64,000 bases of DNA, taken from positions 244,819-308,818 of the forward strand of contig FZRB01000001.1 in the NCBI GenBank assembly GCA_900199595.1, given 5' to 3'. The position numbers and the translations under genes were made by a program. Below, in pieces: positions 10,586 to 20,900 of this stretch. The notes under the pieces are model-generated. The model was given only the letters and a program-made list of their open reading frames with translations, made no database searches and was not told the DNA's origin. This stretch comes from Lachnospiraceae bacterium (lineage in GTDB: Bacteria > Bacillota > Clostridia > Lachnospirales > Lachnospiraceae). The stretch's first letter is position 1. The number at the start of each line of letters is the position of its first letter.

Positions 10586-11587
10586 ATGGATAAAGAGTTT
10601 AAAACCTATAATCAACAGATGAGAAAACTTCGAGATGTGAAGCATATGGAATGTGATGGGTCAGTTGATAAGTCTATTCTTGCAAGAAATGGATATTTTA
10701 ATCTGATTAATGGTTATAAAACTCCCTTTGTAACGGGAAGGGATTTGGAAGGTAATCATATTTACTTTCGAGATACTAGTCTTACGCAGTTCTATGAATT
10801 GAAAAAGTTCGATGACAATCTTAGGATGCTTCTTTTGAAGTATATCACAACTGTTGAGGAAAATGTGAGGACTTTGACGGGGTATAAATTTGATGAATGT
10901 AATAAAAATGGAGCGATTCCATGGTTCGACACAACAGCATATGATCCAGGAAGTAGATTGCAATATAGAATGAATACTATATCCTCGGCATATAATGAAC
11001 TTAGTAAAAGCAGATTAGAATATGTAAAGTTCTATATGGATAATCATGAGAACATCCCTACATGGATTATGATAAAAGTTGTTAATTTTTCGACCTTTAT
11101 AGATGTTTTACAACATAGTAAGATTGAGGTGCGGCATGCTATATGTGAATTATTTGATATTAAGGATCAAAATGGATATTATGATGTAAAACTACTCATT
11201 GGAAGTCTTCATTGGATGAGGAAGATAAGAAATGCTTGCGCTCATAATGAAAGAATATACTGTTTGTCGCAAAGTCAGAGTAACTCTCAGAATTCTGGAA
11301 GAATAAATGATAAATATATTCTTCAATTGAGACCATCATATAGTAGGGATACAAGCAAGCACATTTTTGATATAGCTGTTTATTTCAAGTACTATCTTCC
11401 GCAAAATGAGTTTAAGCAGTTCATTCGAGAATTTAAAGATTTGCTAATTATATTAGAAAAAAATATAGTTCCTCAGGCATTTCAAAATGTAAGAGGTCAG
11501 CTAGGAGTTAAAAACATAGCTGATTTGGATTTGCTAGAACAGCTACCAAAGTTAAGAATTGAATATAATAAATTCGACAGAATGTAG
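10586..11587 (+). CDS. Abi_2 (AbiD/AbiF-like) HEPN protein within the BREX operon
   Basis: A 333-residue protein of the abortive-infection Abi_2 family. Visible marks are the N-terminal KSILARNGYFNLINGYKTPF segment, the central TTVEENVRTLTGYKFDE helix, and a late RKIRNACAHNERIY block. The latter carries the R-N-x3-H (Rx4-6H) signature of HEPN ribonucleases (about residues 211-224). Family members stop phage growth by killing or arresting the infected cell, probably by RNA cleavage. Here it lies between pglX and pglZ with 20 bases before it and 166 after it, so it may act as a fallback if BREX fails. The ribosome site is AAAGGGAG. The role in BREX is inferred from position. Confidence 0.85.
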   Translation: MDKEFKTYNQQMRKLRDVKHMECDGSVDKSILARNGYFNLINGYKTPFVTGRDLEGNHIYFRDTSLTQFYELKKFDDNLRMLLLKYITTVEENVRTLTGYKFDECNKNGAIPWFDTTAYDPGSRLQYRMNTISSAYNELSKSRLEYVKFYMDNHENIPTWIMIKVVNFSTFIDVLQHSKIEVRHAICELFDIKDQNGYYDVKLLIGSLHWMRKIRNACAHNERIYCLSQSQSNSQNSGRINDKYILQLRPSYSRDTSKHIFDIAVYFKYYLPQNEFKQFIREFKDLLIILEKNIVPQAFQNVRGQLGVKNIADLDLLEQLPKLRIEYNKFDRM

Positions 11588-11631
11588 TGGTTTTGAAGCG
11601 TAACTCATGAGGTAAAACAATATATTTCATG

Positions 11632-11660
11632 TTGCAATAGGTGTACACTTGTGTTAATAT
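11632..11660 (+). promoter_or_regulatory. Sigma-A type promoter upstream of pglZ
   Basis: The -35 box TTGCAA (11632-11637) and -10 box TAATAT (11655-11660) are separated by exactly 17 bases. It lies between the Abi gene and pglZ, in the only sizeable gap of the BREX core, and would start transcription near 11667, just ahead of a perfect terminator stem. Confidence 0.65.
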
Positions 11661-11693
11661 GTATGCACAGAGAGAGCCATATTGATTATGGTT

Positions 11694-11730
11694 AAAAAAC
11701 ACCCATTGTGCTTGCACTTGGGTGTTTTTT
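11694..11730 (+). terminator. Perfect 12-bp terminator/attenuator stem ahead of pglZ
   Basis: The inverted repeat AAAAAACACCCA / TGGGTGTTTTTT (11694-11705 with 11719-11730) is perfect over 12 bp with a 13-base loop and ends in a U-tract. It sits between a 17-bp-spaced promoter and the pglZ start. A smaller hairpin, CCATA/TATGG at 11677-11691, lies just before it. It may end the brxA-to-Abi transcript, or attenuate pglZ and everything downstream. Confidence 0.75.
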
Positions 11731-11753
11731 GTTGCTATTTGGAAGGATTAGAT

Positions 11754-14276
11754 ATGGACTTACAGGATATTCAAAACAAAATAAATAATATGTTTTCGGG
11801 TACGGAAAGGAAGATTGTCTTTTGGTATGACGATGATGGTTCGTATGCAGATGATATAGACAACTTTGCTCTCGAAAATGATGCAAAAATATGGAAGCTT
11901 ACAGATAGTAACTCTTTTGAAACAAAGTGGACTTTAGAAGTAAGAGATAAAGAGCGTAGTTATCTTGTATATGCACCATTCCCTAAGCCAGATGATAAGG
12001 AAGATTATTTAGCTGATATATATTATTATTCTGAGCATTTTTATTCAGATAAGCTTGTACAGCTTATTGGTGATATGGCTATTCCAAATGATTGTCAGGA
12101 TGAGGTAAAGAAGTATAAGAAGTTCTGGACTTCAGGAAACACACAGAAGTTTAAGGATCTTCAGATAAATGAGTACACTCCGGAAAACATTGATTTAGGT
12201 ATTATGCTTGTCATAGCAGGAGTAAAATCATTTAATTTTGAAGAACTTGTTCGAAAGGTTGTTTTAGCAGGTGTTAAGGATAATCCTGTTCTGAAAAAAT
12301 ATGATACATATAAGATTGACGATGTCTTCTGGAAACTTTGTGAGAGAATATATGGATACAAGGATTCAACTCCAAGTATAGAAGAACTTCTATGTACTAT
12401 GATGGTTACTTATATGGATACTTCTACTGGAGGAAATATACCTAAAGAATGGAAGAGTTTCCTGTCAGCTAAGCAGAATGATTCTGTCGTATTCATCAAG
12501 AACCTTATGAATAATGATGAGTCCAGAGATTTTTATGATGACTTCGCAGATAAAGTATCAAAAGAGCTTAAGGCTGAGAATCTTATAAGACAGATACCAA
12601 TCAATAATATTCTTGAATGTGATGTACTTGAAGATTTTGATCAGAATATTATCAGCTGGATTATTTCCAAGATAGAAGATGGTATGCTTGATGAAAAGAT
12701 GGCAGGACTTCCAATCTCAGACATATGTGATGAAAGAGTAAAGACAACATATCATTTCTCTCAAAAATATAGAAAACAGTACAGGATGCTTTATCATGCA
12801 TTTAAGCTCATGAAAGAGATTTCTCTTCATGAGTATAAACCAACTCTGAAGGAAGTGGTTCAGGAGTATGTATCGAATACTTATAAGATCGACTACCATT
12901 ACCGTAAATTCTATTACTATATGGACTCCGTTGGAATGTCTGAAGAAATAGAAAAAATCAGAGATATGGTAGAGAACATATATACCAATAAATATATCAG
13001 TGATTTTGCTTATAAATGGAATCAGACATTAACTGATGAAGTATATAGAACATATTCTGATAAGAGACAGCAGGACTTCTTTAATAATCATGTATACCCA
13101 TTTATGCATGAAAAGGGTAGAGATGGAAAGGTTGTTGTAATCATATCTGATGGTATGAGATATGAGTGTGGAAGAGAGCTTCTTAATAAGCTTGATATGG
13201 ATGAAAAGTGTGAGGCTGAAATGAAATATATGCTTAGCGTTCTTCCGTCTGAAACCACATTAGGAATGGCATCTCTTTTACCACATAAAAATATGTCGGT
13301 AGATACTAAGCTGGAAGTCACAGTTGACGGTATGCATTGTGGGAACAGTCTTGCGGATAGACAGAAGATTCTTCAGTTACATTATCCGAATTCAGCTTGC
13401 TATAAGTTTGATCAGGTAAGATCAGCAAAAAAAGATGAAGTGCGTGAGATGTTCCAGGATAAGGATATCATTTACATCTTTCAGGATCAGATAGATGCAA
13501 GAGGAGAAAAGCTTCCGACTGAAAATGAAGTATTTAATGCCTGTCAGGAAGCTATCGAAGAGATACAGCTGCTTATCAGAAGACTTACGGGATATGTGTC
13601 GACTACAAGATACATAGTTACTGCTGATCATGGATTCATCTATAAGAGAGATAAACTTATAGAGAGTGATAAGATAACAATGAATAAATCTAGTGTTTCT
13701 GTTGTTAATAAGAGATATCTTTTATCGACTTCTGAAGTAAAACAGCAAGCGGTTATTAACAGAACATTAGCTTATCTAGATGGAATTACTAAAGGTTATG
13801 TCGCAACACCTATGGGAGTAGATATTATTAAATCCCAGGGGGGTGGACAGAATTATGTTCATGGTGGTTCTTCACTCCAGGAAATGATAGTTCCTGTTAT
13901 AAAAGTTACAACTATGAAGGGTAAACAGGAAACAGATATAGTAAATGTAGAACTATCCAACTTCAATTATAAGATAACAAGTATTGAATTCAGACTCGAA
14001 TTCATGCAGATGGAAGCTGTTTCTGATAAGATTAAACCAAGAAAGCTTGTTGCATTCTTTGTAAATGATAAAGGACAGAAGATATCTTATGAGGTTCCAA
14101 TTATAGCTAATAGTACTGATAAGGATGCAAAGAACAGACTTATAACAGAGAAGTTTACTCTTAGAAGTGGGGATTATAAGAGAGACAAAGATTACTTCCT
14201 TGTACTTGCGGATATGGAAGATGAAAGAATAGAACTGCATAGATACAAATTCACAATAGATATAGCGGATATGTGA
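11754..14276 (+). CDS. pglZ: BREX alkaline-phosphatase-superfamily protein PglZ
   Basis: I place the start at 11754, where GGAAGGA gives a good ribosome site. A longer open frame from 11682 would translate through the terminator stem and is unlikely. The protein has 840 residues. The phosphatase-like core is visible in VVVIISDGMRYECGRELL (about residue 460), LPSETTLGMASLLPHK (about 500) and IVTADHGFIYKRD (about 620), which supply the metal-ligand Asp and His positions of the alkaline phosphatase superfamily. PglZ is a core BREX effector with metal-dependent phosphodiesterase or nuclease activity in characterised systems. The C-terminal part is beta-rich. The next gene follows after 44 bases. 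Confidence 0.93.
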   Translation: MDLQDIQNKINNMFSGTERKIVFWYDDDGSYADDIDNFALENDAKIWKLTDSNSFETKWTLEVRDKERSYLVYAPFPKPDDKEDYLADIYYYSEHFYSDKLVQLIGDMAIPNDCQDEVKKYKKFWTSGNTQKFKDLQINEYTPENIDLGIMLVIAGVKSFNFEELVRKVVLAGVKDNPVLKKYDTYKIDDVFWKLCERIYGYKDSTPSIEELLCTMMVTYMDTSTGGNIPKEWKSFLSAKQNDSVVFIKNLMNNDESRDFYDDFADKVSKELKAENLIRQIPINNILECDVLEDFDQNIISWIISKIEDGMLDEKMAGLPISDICDERVKTTYHFSQKYRKQYRMLYHAFKLMKEISLHEYKPTLKEVVQEYVSNTYKIDYHYRKFYYYMDSVGMSEEIEKIRDMVENIYTNKYISDFAYKWNQTLTDEVYRTYSDKRQQDFFNNHVYPFMHEKGRDGKVVVIISDGMRYECGRELLNKLDMDEKCEAEMKYMLSVLPSETTLGMASLLPHKNMSVDTKLEVTVDGMHCGNSLADRQKILQLHYPNSACYKFDQVRSAKKDEVREMFQDKDIIYIFQDQIDARGEKLPTENEVFNACQEAIEEIQLLIRRLTGYVSTTRYIVTADHGFIYKRDKLIESDKITMNKSSVSVVNKRYLLSTSEVKQQAVINRTLAYLDGITKGYVATPMGVDIIKSQGGGQNYVHGGSSLQEMIVPVIKVTTMKGKQETDIVNVELSNFNYKITSIEFRLEFMQMEAVSDKIKPRKLVAFFVNDKGQKISYEVPIIANSTDKDAKNRLITEKFTLRSGDYKRDKDYFLVLADMEDERIELHRYKFTIDIADM

Positions 14277-14320
14277 TGGGGAATTATCTGTTATAGGGAT
14301 TTTGTTTTAGGAGAAGGCTT

Positions 14321-17300
14321 ATGAATACTACTGAAGTTATTAGCAAAATGAATGGGTTCATGTTCCAGCTTACGGAAAAGATGGTTACATGGATGGATAA
14401 AGTGTTACCTAGAATAACAGAAGATTGGTGGCAAGATCTTGTAATCAATAATCTTAATCAGATGCAGAAAACTAAGGTTTTTAATACCAATGTTACAGAT
14501 ATGTCAGGTCTAGATCTCGCATCACTTCTTCGTGTGTTTGATAGAAATTGGTTTGTTATATCTAATGCAACATTTGTAAATCCTCGTGTCAGAAGTGATG
14601 TTCGTGAGATGCAAGGAATAAGAAATGATTGGGCTCATATAACTCCCAAAGATATAACAAAACGAAAAGTGTTATATGATTTAAATGTAATATATAACCT
14701 TCTTCAACAATTAGATGCTTCTATGAGAGAAACATATGACATCAGTGCGTTTATTTCTGATGTTGAAGATGAAGATGAAATCCAGGTTGATACATCATTC
14801 GAAAATGCTTCAAAAGAAGCGACGCATGAAAGTGTTGTAAAAAATAGAACAGATGTGTTGAAAGCTGATAATAGTGGTTCTTCTGACATAACTATTGGAA
14901 GTGTAGTCACTCTTACAAGTGATTCTTCTGTTTCTGGTGCAGTAATAGGTATTAGTGGAAATAAGTATACAGTTTTTATAAATGGGGCTGCTCAGAGTTA
15001 TTACAAAGAGCAGATACAATTAAAACAAGATTTAGATCAAAGCAGATTTCTTCCTCTTTCGAGGGTGAGGTCTGCTTTGACTGCTTATCAGATAAATAAT
15101 CCAAGTTCAAGTAATCTATATTCGCTTAATGCCGCAAGGATTGATTTTGTTCCTTATCAGTTTAGACCGGCCCTCAAGATGATTCAGTCTGATATACCAA
15201 GAATTCTCGTTGCTGACGATGTTGGTGTAGGAAAGACCATTGAGGCAGGACTTATTTTAAAAGAGATGGAGGCTCGTTCATTACTTAGTTCTGTTCTTGT
15301 TATATGTCCTCGGCCACTTGTAGCAGAGAAGAAATGGGTTCGTGAGATGAAGCGTTTTGATGAAAACTTTTCTCAGCTTGATGGTAAAGGATTTCTTGAG
15401 TGTATCCAGGAAACTGACAGAGATGGAGAATGGCCAGATAGACATAGTAAGACTATTATTCCATATTCTTTGTTTAATGAAGATAACATAATGGGTACAA
15501 AGTCAACTTCAAACAAGAAGAGAAAGGTGCTAGGTTTATCAGAACTAGATCCACTTCCACATTTTGATCTGGTTATAGTGGATGAGGCTCATAACATAAG
15601 AAATGATAATACATGGATGTATCAGGGAGTAGAACTGTTCTGTAGAAATGCTGATGCTGTTGTATTCTTGACGGCAACGCCTTTACAAAACAGTAACAAC
15701 GATTTGTATACACTTCTTAATCTTCTCAGACCTGATCTTGTATTTGATAAAGAAACATTCAAGACAATGTCAGAACCTAATGTATATATCAATAATATGC
15801 TTAGAATAGTTCGTGCTCAGGGAGAAGATTGGCAGGAAGAATGCAGAAGAGAAATATCTAATATTCTGAATACTAGCTGGGGACGAAATGTCATCCAGCA
15901 TAATCCTGACTTTGAGAAGATATATAATTTCTTAGAGAAGACAGAAGTCAGTCGTGAAGAAAAGATAGATCTTATTAGCAAGATTGAAGGGTTACATTCA
16001 TTTAATACAATTATCAATAGAACAAGGCGCCGTGATATCGAAAACTTCTGTGTGCGTCGTAATCTTACGGTAAATGTACCGTTTACTGGAGTACAGAGAG
16101 ATTTATATGAATCTCTTATAGAGTTCCAGAGAACAGCGCTGACTATGGTTCATGGGGCTCAGAGTGTACGATTTATGATGTGTACTATCATGAGACAAGC
16201 GGCGAGCTGTATTTATGGTTTGGCTCCATTCATGAATAAGATTATTAAAAGAAATCTTGATAGATTGAATGATCAGGAAGAATTCTTTGAAGCGGATTTC
16301 CTTCTTAATACAGATGATGAGAATTATCTTCTTGAATTATCTGACGAGATAACAAAGATGGCTGAAAATCTACCAGAAGAGGATCCAAAGTTTGAGAAAC
16401 TTATGGAAGTTCTGAGAGAGAAGCAATCAGAAGAAAATAACAGGGTTATAATCTTTAGTTCATTCAGACATACATTATATTATCTTGAAAAGAATCTTAT
16501 TGCAGAAGGTTTAAGAGTCGGCAGGGTAGATGGCGATGTAAAGGATGAGGAAAGATATAAAATCAGAGAAAGATTCCTTATGGACAGGGATGAGGATGAA
16601 GCATTAGATGTAATCCTCTTCAGTGAAGTTGGATGTGAAGGCTTGGATTATCAGTTCTGCGACACCATGGTCAATTATGACCTTCCATGGAATCCGATGA
16701 GAATTGAGCAGAGAATTGGTCGTATTGATCGTAGAGGTCAGAAGAGTGAATCTGTAAAGATTTATAATATGATAACTGACGATACGATAGATGCAGTTAT
16801 ATATAACCGCTGTCTTATGAAGATAGGTGTTTTTGAGGAAAGTATAGGAGATTGTTCGGAAATCCTTGGAGATATCAGTGAAAAGATTCTTAAGATTATG
16901 TTTGATCCTGAATTAACTGAAGATGAACGACAGATGAAGATAGAAAAACTTGCTGATAATGAAGTTATGCGGGTTAATGAAATTCGTAATCTGGAGCAGC
17001 AGGAGAAGTCATTGTATGGATTTGATCTTTCAAACTATGTTCAGAATACGGAAGTACAGGAAGCTGAGAATGACTGGATATCTCCTAAGAGTATGCAGAA
17101 TCTTGTGAATCTTTATCTAGACGATTATCTCGGAGAAGGTGAATATCTGAGAGGTAAATCAGAGGAAAAGACGCTCCGACTTGCTCAGGATAAGAGGCAG
17201 TTACTTATGGATGAGTTTAAAAAGCTTAAACTCTCTACACTCAATAATGATGCTAATCGTTTATGGAAAGCATATTTGAAATCATCTAATGCAATTCTCA

Positions 17301-17920
17301 GAGTTACATTTGATAGCAATTATGCAAAAGATAACAGGGAAGCACAGTTTCTGACACAAATGCATCCGCTTGTGCTTCAGGCTGCCAAGTATGAGAGTAA
17401 GGATTTTCCGTGTGAGCTTTCTATAAGTGTAGAGGATAGTGGACTTGCTTCCGGAGATTATGAATTCCTTATATATGCATGGAGATATGTGGGACTCCGC
17501 CCAGATATTAAGCTTGTAGCTATAAGTAACAACAAGCAGGTGGAAGACAATATATTGTCTATGCTTCAGTATGGAACAGAATATAATATAAGCACCGGTA
17601 ATCATTCTTTTGCATGGGATGAGATGGATTCAGTGCATTATGAACGATGGAATGAAACAAGGAAGAAGTATGTAGCTGAAGTTCAGGCTGAGTGTGATTA
17701 TAGGTTAGAACAACTATCACATTCTATGAATCAACAGGAGGCTATAGTTAGACAGCAGTTAGAATCTGCAACAGATGAGAAGATAAAGAGAATGAGAACA
17801 TCTCAGCTCACTAACCTTCTTAACAAGGCTGAGGAGCAAAGAAAAGAAGTGTTAGACGTTGTTAATAAGATAGATATTCATACAACGCTACTTGTAAAAG
17901 GAGTATTACATATAGGGTAG
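14321..17920 (+). CDS. SNF2-type helicase with N-terminal Swt1-like HEPN domain (BrxHII position)
   Basis: A 1199-residue protein. Residues 1-145 resemble the Swt1-type HEPN domain and carry GIRNDWAH (near residue 100), an R-N-x3-H HEPN signature. The helicase core follows: ADDVGVGKTIEAGL (motif I, about 298), IVDEAHNIRND (motif II, about 420), FLTATPLQNS (motif III), and QRIGRIDRRGQ (motif VI, about 797). The C-terminal 350 residues are helical. BREX types that lack brxL carry a helicase in this place (brxHII), so I infer the same role: DNA translocation on phage DNA. The extra HEPN domain suggests an added RNA-targeting or signalling function. Ribosome site: AGGAGAAGG. Confidence 0.87.
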   Translation: MNTTEVISKMNGFMFQLTEKMVTWMDKVLPRITEDWWQDLVINNLNQMQKTKVFNTNVTDMSGLDLASLLRVFDRNWFVISNATFVNPRVRSDVREMQGIRNDWAHITPKDITKRKVLYDLNVIYNLLQQLDASMRETYDISAFISDVEDEDEIQVDTSFENASKEATHESVVKNRTDVLKADNSGSSDITIGSVVTLTSDSSVSGAVIGISGNKYTVFINGAAQSYYKEQIQLKQDLDQSRFLPLSRVRSALTAYQINNPSSSNLYSLNAARIDFVPYQFRPALKMIQSDIPRILVADDVGVGKTIEAGLILKEMEARSLLSSVLVICPRPLVAEKKWVREMKRFDENFSQLDGKGFLECIQETDRDGEWPDRHSKTIIPYSLFNEDNIMGTKSTSNKKRKVLGLSELDPLPHFDLVIVDEAHNIRNDNTWMYQGVELFCRNADAVVFLTATPLQNSNNDLYTLLNLLRPDLVFDKETFKTMSEPNVYINNMLRIVRAQGEDWQEECRREISNILNTSWGRNVIQHNPDFEKIYNFLEKTEVSREEKIDLISKIEGLHSFNTIINRTRRRDIENFCVRRNLTVNVPFTGVQRDLYESLIEFQRTALTMVHGAQSVRFMMCTIMRQAASCIYGLAPFMNKIIKRNLDRLNDQEEFFEADFLLNTDDENYLLELSDEITKMAENLPEEDPKFEKLMEVLREKQSEENNRVIIFSSFRHTLYYLEKNLIAEGLRVGRVDGDVKDEERYKIRERFLMDRDEDEALDVILFSEVGCEGLDYQFCDTMVNYDLPWNPMRIEQRIGRIDRRGQKSESVKIYNMITDDTIDAVIYNRCLMKIGVFEESIGDCSEILGDISEKILKIMFDPELTEDERQMKIEKLADNEVMRVNEIRNLEQQEKSLYGFDLSNYVQNTEVQEAENDWISPKSMQNLVNLYLDDYLGEGEYLRGKSEEKTLRLAQDKRQLLMDEFKKLKLSTLNNDANRLWKAYLKSSNAILRVTFDSNYAKDNREAQFLTQMHPLVLQAAKYESKDFPCELSISVEDSGLASGDYEFLIYAWRYVGLRPDIKLVAISNNKQVEDNILSMLQYGTEYNISTGNHSFAWDEMDSVHYERWNETRKKYVAEVQAECDYRLEQLSHSMNQQEAIVRQQLESATDEKIKRMRTSQLTNLLNKAEEQRKEVLDVVNKIDIHTTLLVKGVLHIG

Positions 17921-17952
17921 TTTATTAGCTTAAAGTTACGGGGTTACAGTTT

Positions 17953-20900
17953 ATGGGAAAAATAGACTATAAATCGATATATGATAAGAATAAAGAAGGC
18001 TGGAAAGATCTGACTGATAATCCACAGAAATATGAGGAGCTACTTGCTGGGCATTATTCTGATAGTAACCACTTTGTTTATGAGTTACTTCAAAATGCCG
18101 AAGATGAAAATGCCAGTAAGGTTCTTATTGAGTACAGGAAAAATGGGTTAGTGTTTTATCACAATGGAGATCCTTTTGATTATGATGATGTAAAGGGTGT
18201 TTCATCCATGTTAATGGGAACCAAGGACAAAACATCTGGTCAGCAAATCGGTAGATTTGGTATGGGTTTTAAATCTGTATTTAAGTATACTGATGAACCT
18301 AGTATTTATTCTGATGAAGAATCCTTTAAAATTGTTAGTTATTTATTACCAGTAGAAAAAGAGGATGAATGGAATTATATAAGTAAGAAAGAAAAACTAA
18401 AACTTAGGTTACAAGATGGCAGATGGTATCATCCGTTTGTTGAGGAAGAACATCTTACAATGATTGTTATACCATTTAGAAAGAAAAAACAAAATGGTAT
18501 AACAGAATCGATAGATGGGAAAGATGTTTTAGAGAAATTAAAAGGACTCACGGGAGAAATCATTTTATTTCTTACGCATATAAGAGAGATTGTTTGGATT
18601 GATAAGAATACTAGCGAATATGCGCGCATAACCATATCCCAAGCTGATACTGATGCTCATTTAATGACGTGCAGAATTGAGGGTTCTGCCCTACATGGAC
18701 GAGAGAAAATAAATAGATTTTTAAAATATAAGAGAATCTTTGATCATAGTGAGATGACCTCTGCAGAAGTAAGTGTAGCATATAATCTAAATGGCCCATG
18801 TACTAGGGTTAATGCTATTGAGGAAAGTGTTCCGATTTGGGTTTATTTTCCAACGAGAGAGCGAACTAGTCTACCATTTTTGGTGCATGGAAGTTTTGAA
18901 ACTGCAGTTTCTAGAGAAAAACTTATGACGCCGTCTAAGTTTAATGATTATCTAAAAAAGGAATTATCGGATCTTATAGCAATATCATTGGAAGATCTTG
19001 CTGAAAGAAAAATGATCACACAAGATTTTATCAGAACAGTTCTGATGAAAGCTTTTGAAGACGAGGAGAATAATCATTCAATAGCGGGGTTAAAACAGAG
19101 AATAACAACTGCATTTAGAACAAAAGCGTTATTACCTGATTTGGACATGAATTATCATATGTTGCCTGAATTGGAGATTGCTATTCCTTTTGAAATAGCT
19201 GACTTCAGAAATGTTGCTATGTTTAGCGAGACCTTTACACATGGAAGAAGATTTGTGGCCTTTAATAATGAACAGCAGAAGTATTTTGGTGCTTATTATA
19301 AATGGTTAAGAGATGATTTAAGAATAAAGGCGTTTAAATTGAGTGATTGGGCAAAGAATATGAAGTCGCTTGCCAGTGTTTATATAGAGGCTTCCAGCAA
19401 AATGACTAATGTTGATAAGTTTTATTCTATGCTTTCTAATTATAGAGAATCTTTATTTGATTCTGGCAAGTCATTTTCTAAGTATGGTCCATATGGTATG
19501 GCTATAAAGGACGATTTACCTTCAGCATGGAAAGAGTTCAGGAGGATGCCTGTAGTAATTAATGAAAACAGGCATTTTATTCCGGTTTATATTGAGGATG
19601 AACAGAATGTATATCTGACATCTTCAAGTAATTATAAGAAAATAAATGCAGAAAGCTTAGTTCATCATGTCTTTTCTGAACAGTATAAAGCATTGTTTTC
19701 AGAGGCGTTTGCTATACCAGAATTTGATAATTATCAATATGTTAAAGAGAAGATAATTAGAAAGTATATAGATATCGATGAATCTATCAACTTCGATAAT
19801 GATGATTTTGAAAAAGAACATATAGAGGATATTCAGCAGCTTATTGCGTTACTTGATGAGGTGAGTGATGAAGAAGTTGCTGATATGGTGTCTGATGCTT
19901 CCATAATTAAAGTAATTGATGAGGATGACCTGGATTCTAATACTTTTTCCTATCCATATGTTGTCTATATGCCTAAAACTGAAGAAGGGTTTGATCTGAA
20001 ATCATATTTTAAAGATATTACCTGCGTTATAAAGGGTAAAAGTCGTGGCTTATATGAAATTGATTATGGATTTTATGAAAATCATGGGATACAGGTTTCA
20101 AAACTAAAAAAACTGGGTGTTATAAATACACCTATTATTGATGGTGTGAGAAAGGAACTTGAAGGCTCTGGAAAGAAATATTGGTGGGCATTAGGAGAGT
20201 TCTGTCCGAATATTAATATTCTTGGACTTTATGAAAATATTGAATACATAGAAAATGATGAAGAAGGTGATTTATCGAAAACTAAATCAGCTTTACTGCT
20301 TAAATTACTTTTAAATAATTCAGCTAAATTAAAGGGAAAGATAAAAAGATGTAAAACCAATTCGTATGAAGAGGATGGCGTTGCATCAATTATTACCTCT
20401 GATCCTAACGCGTATATGTATGGAACATATAGAAATAATGTATATTCAAAAAGGTGGATATTTGATAAGGGTGGCGAATTAAAAGCCCCAAATGAAATAT
20501 CAAGATATAATCTCAATAAGAAGATTTATGCTGGGATTGATGCGGAAAAATTAGCATATGAAATCCTGGGGTTTATCAAGAATGAAGAAGATGAACAATT
20601 TGAAGCTTTAGAGGTTGTATCTAATCTTGGTAAAAAAGATAAAAAGAAACTTCTTAGACAACTTGCAAAAGAACTTGGTTATGATATTTCAGAAAAAGAA
20701 ACTGTAGAAACGCGGGAAAGTTTTTTTGATACATCAGAATATGTATCGGATGAGTTTCCTATTAGAAATGTAAAGAATATGGATATGTTGATCAGACATG
20801 TAAGAGAAGAATTCTTCTGTGCTGATCCTGTTAAATATGAAAAGGTCTATCGTCAGCTAAGAACAAGTAAAACTAAGAGGAGTACACGAGAATATGTGCT

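Noticed and set aside
11682-11753. 24-residue N-terminal extension of PglZ
   Set aside because: It runs through the terminator stem, whereas 11754 has GGAAGGA; a leader peptide remains possible.
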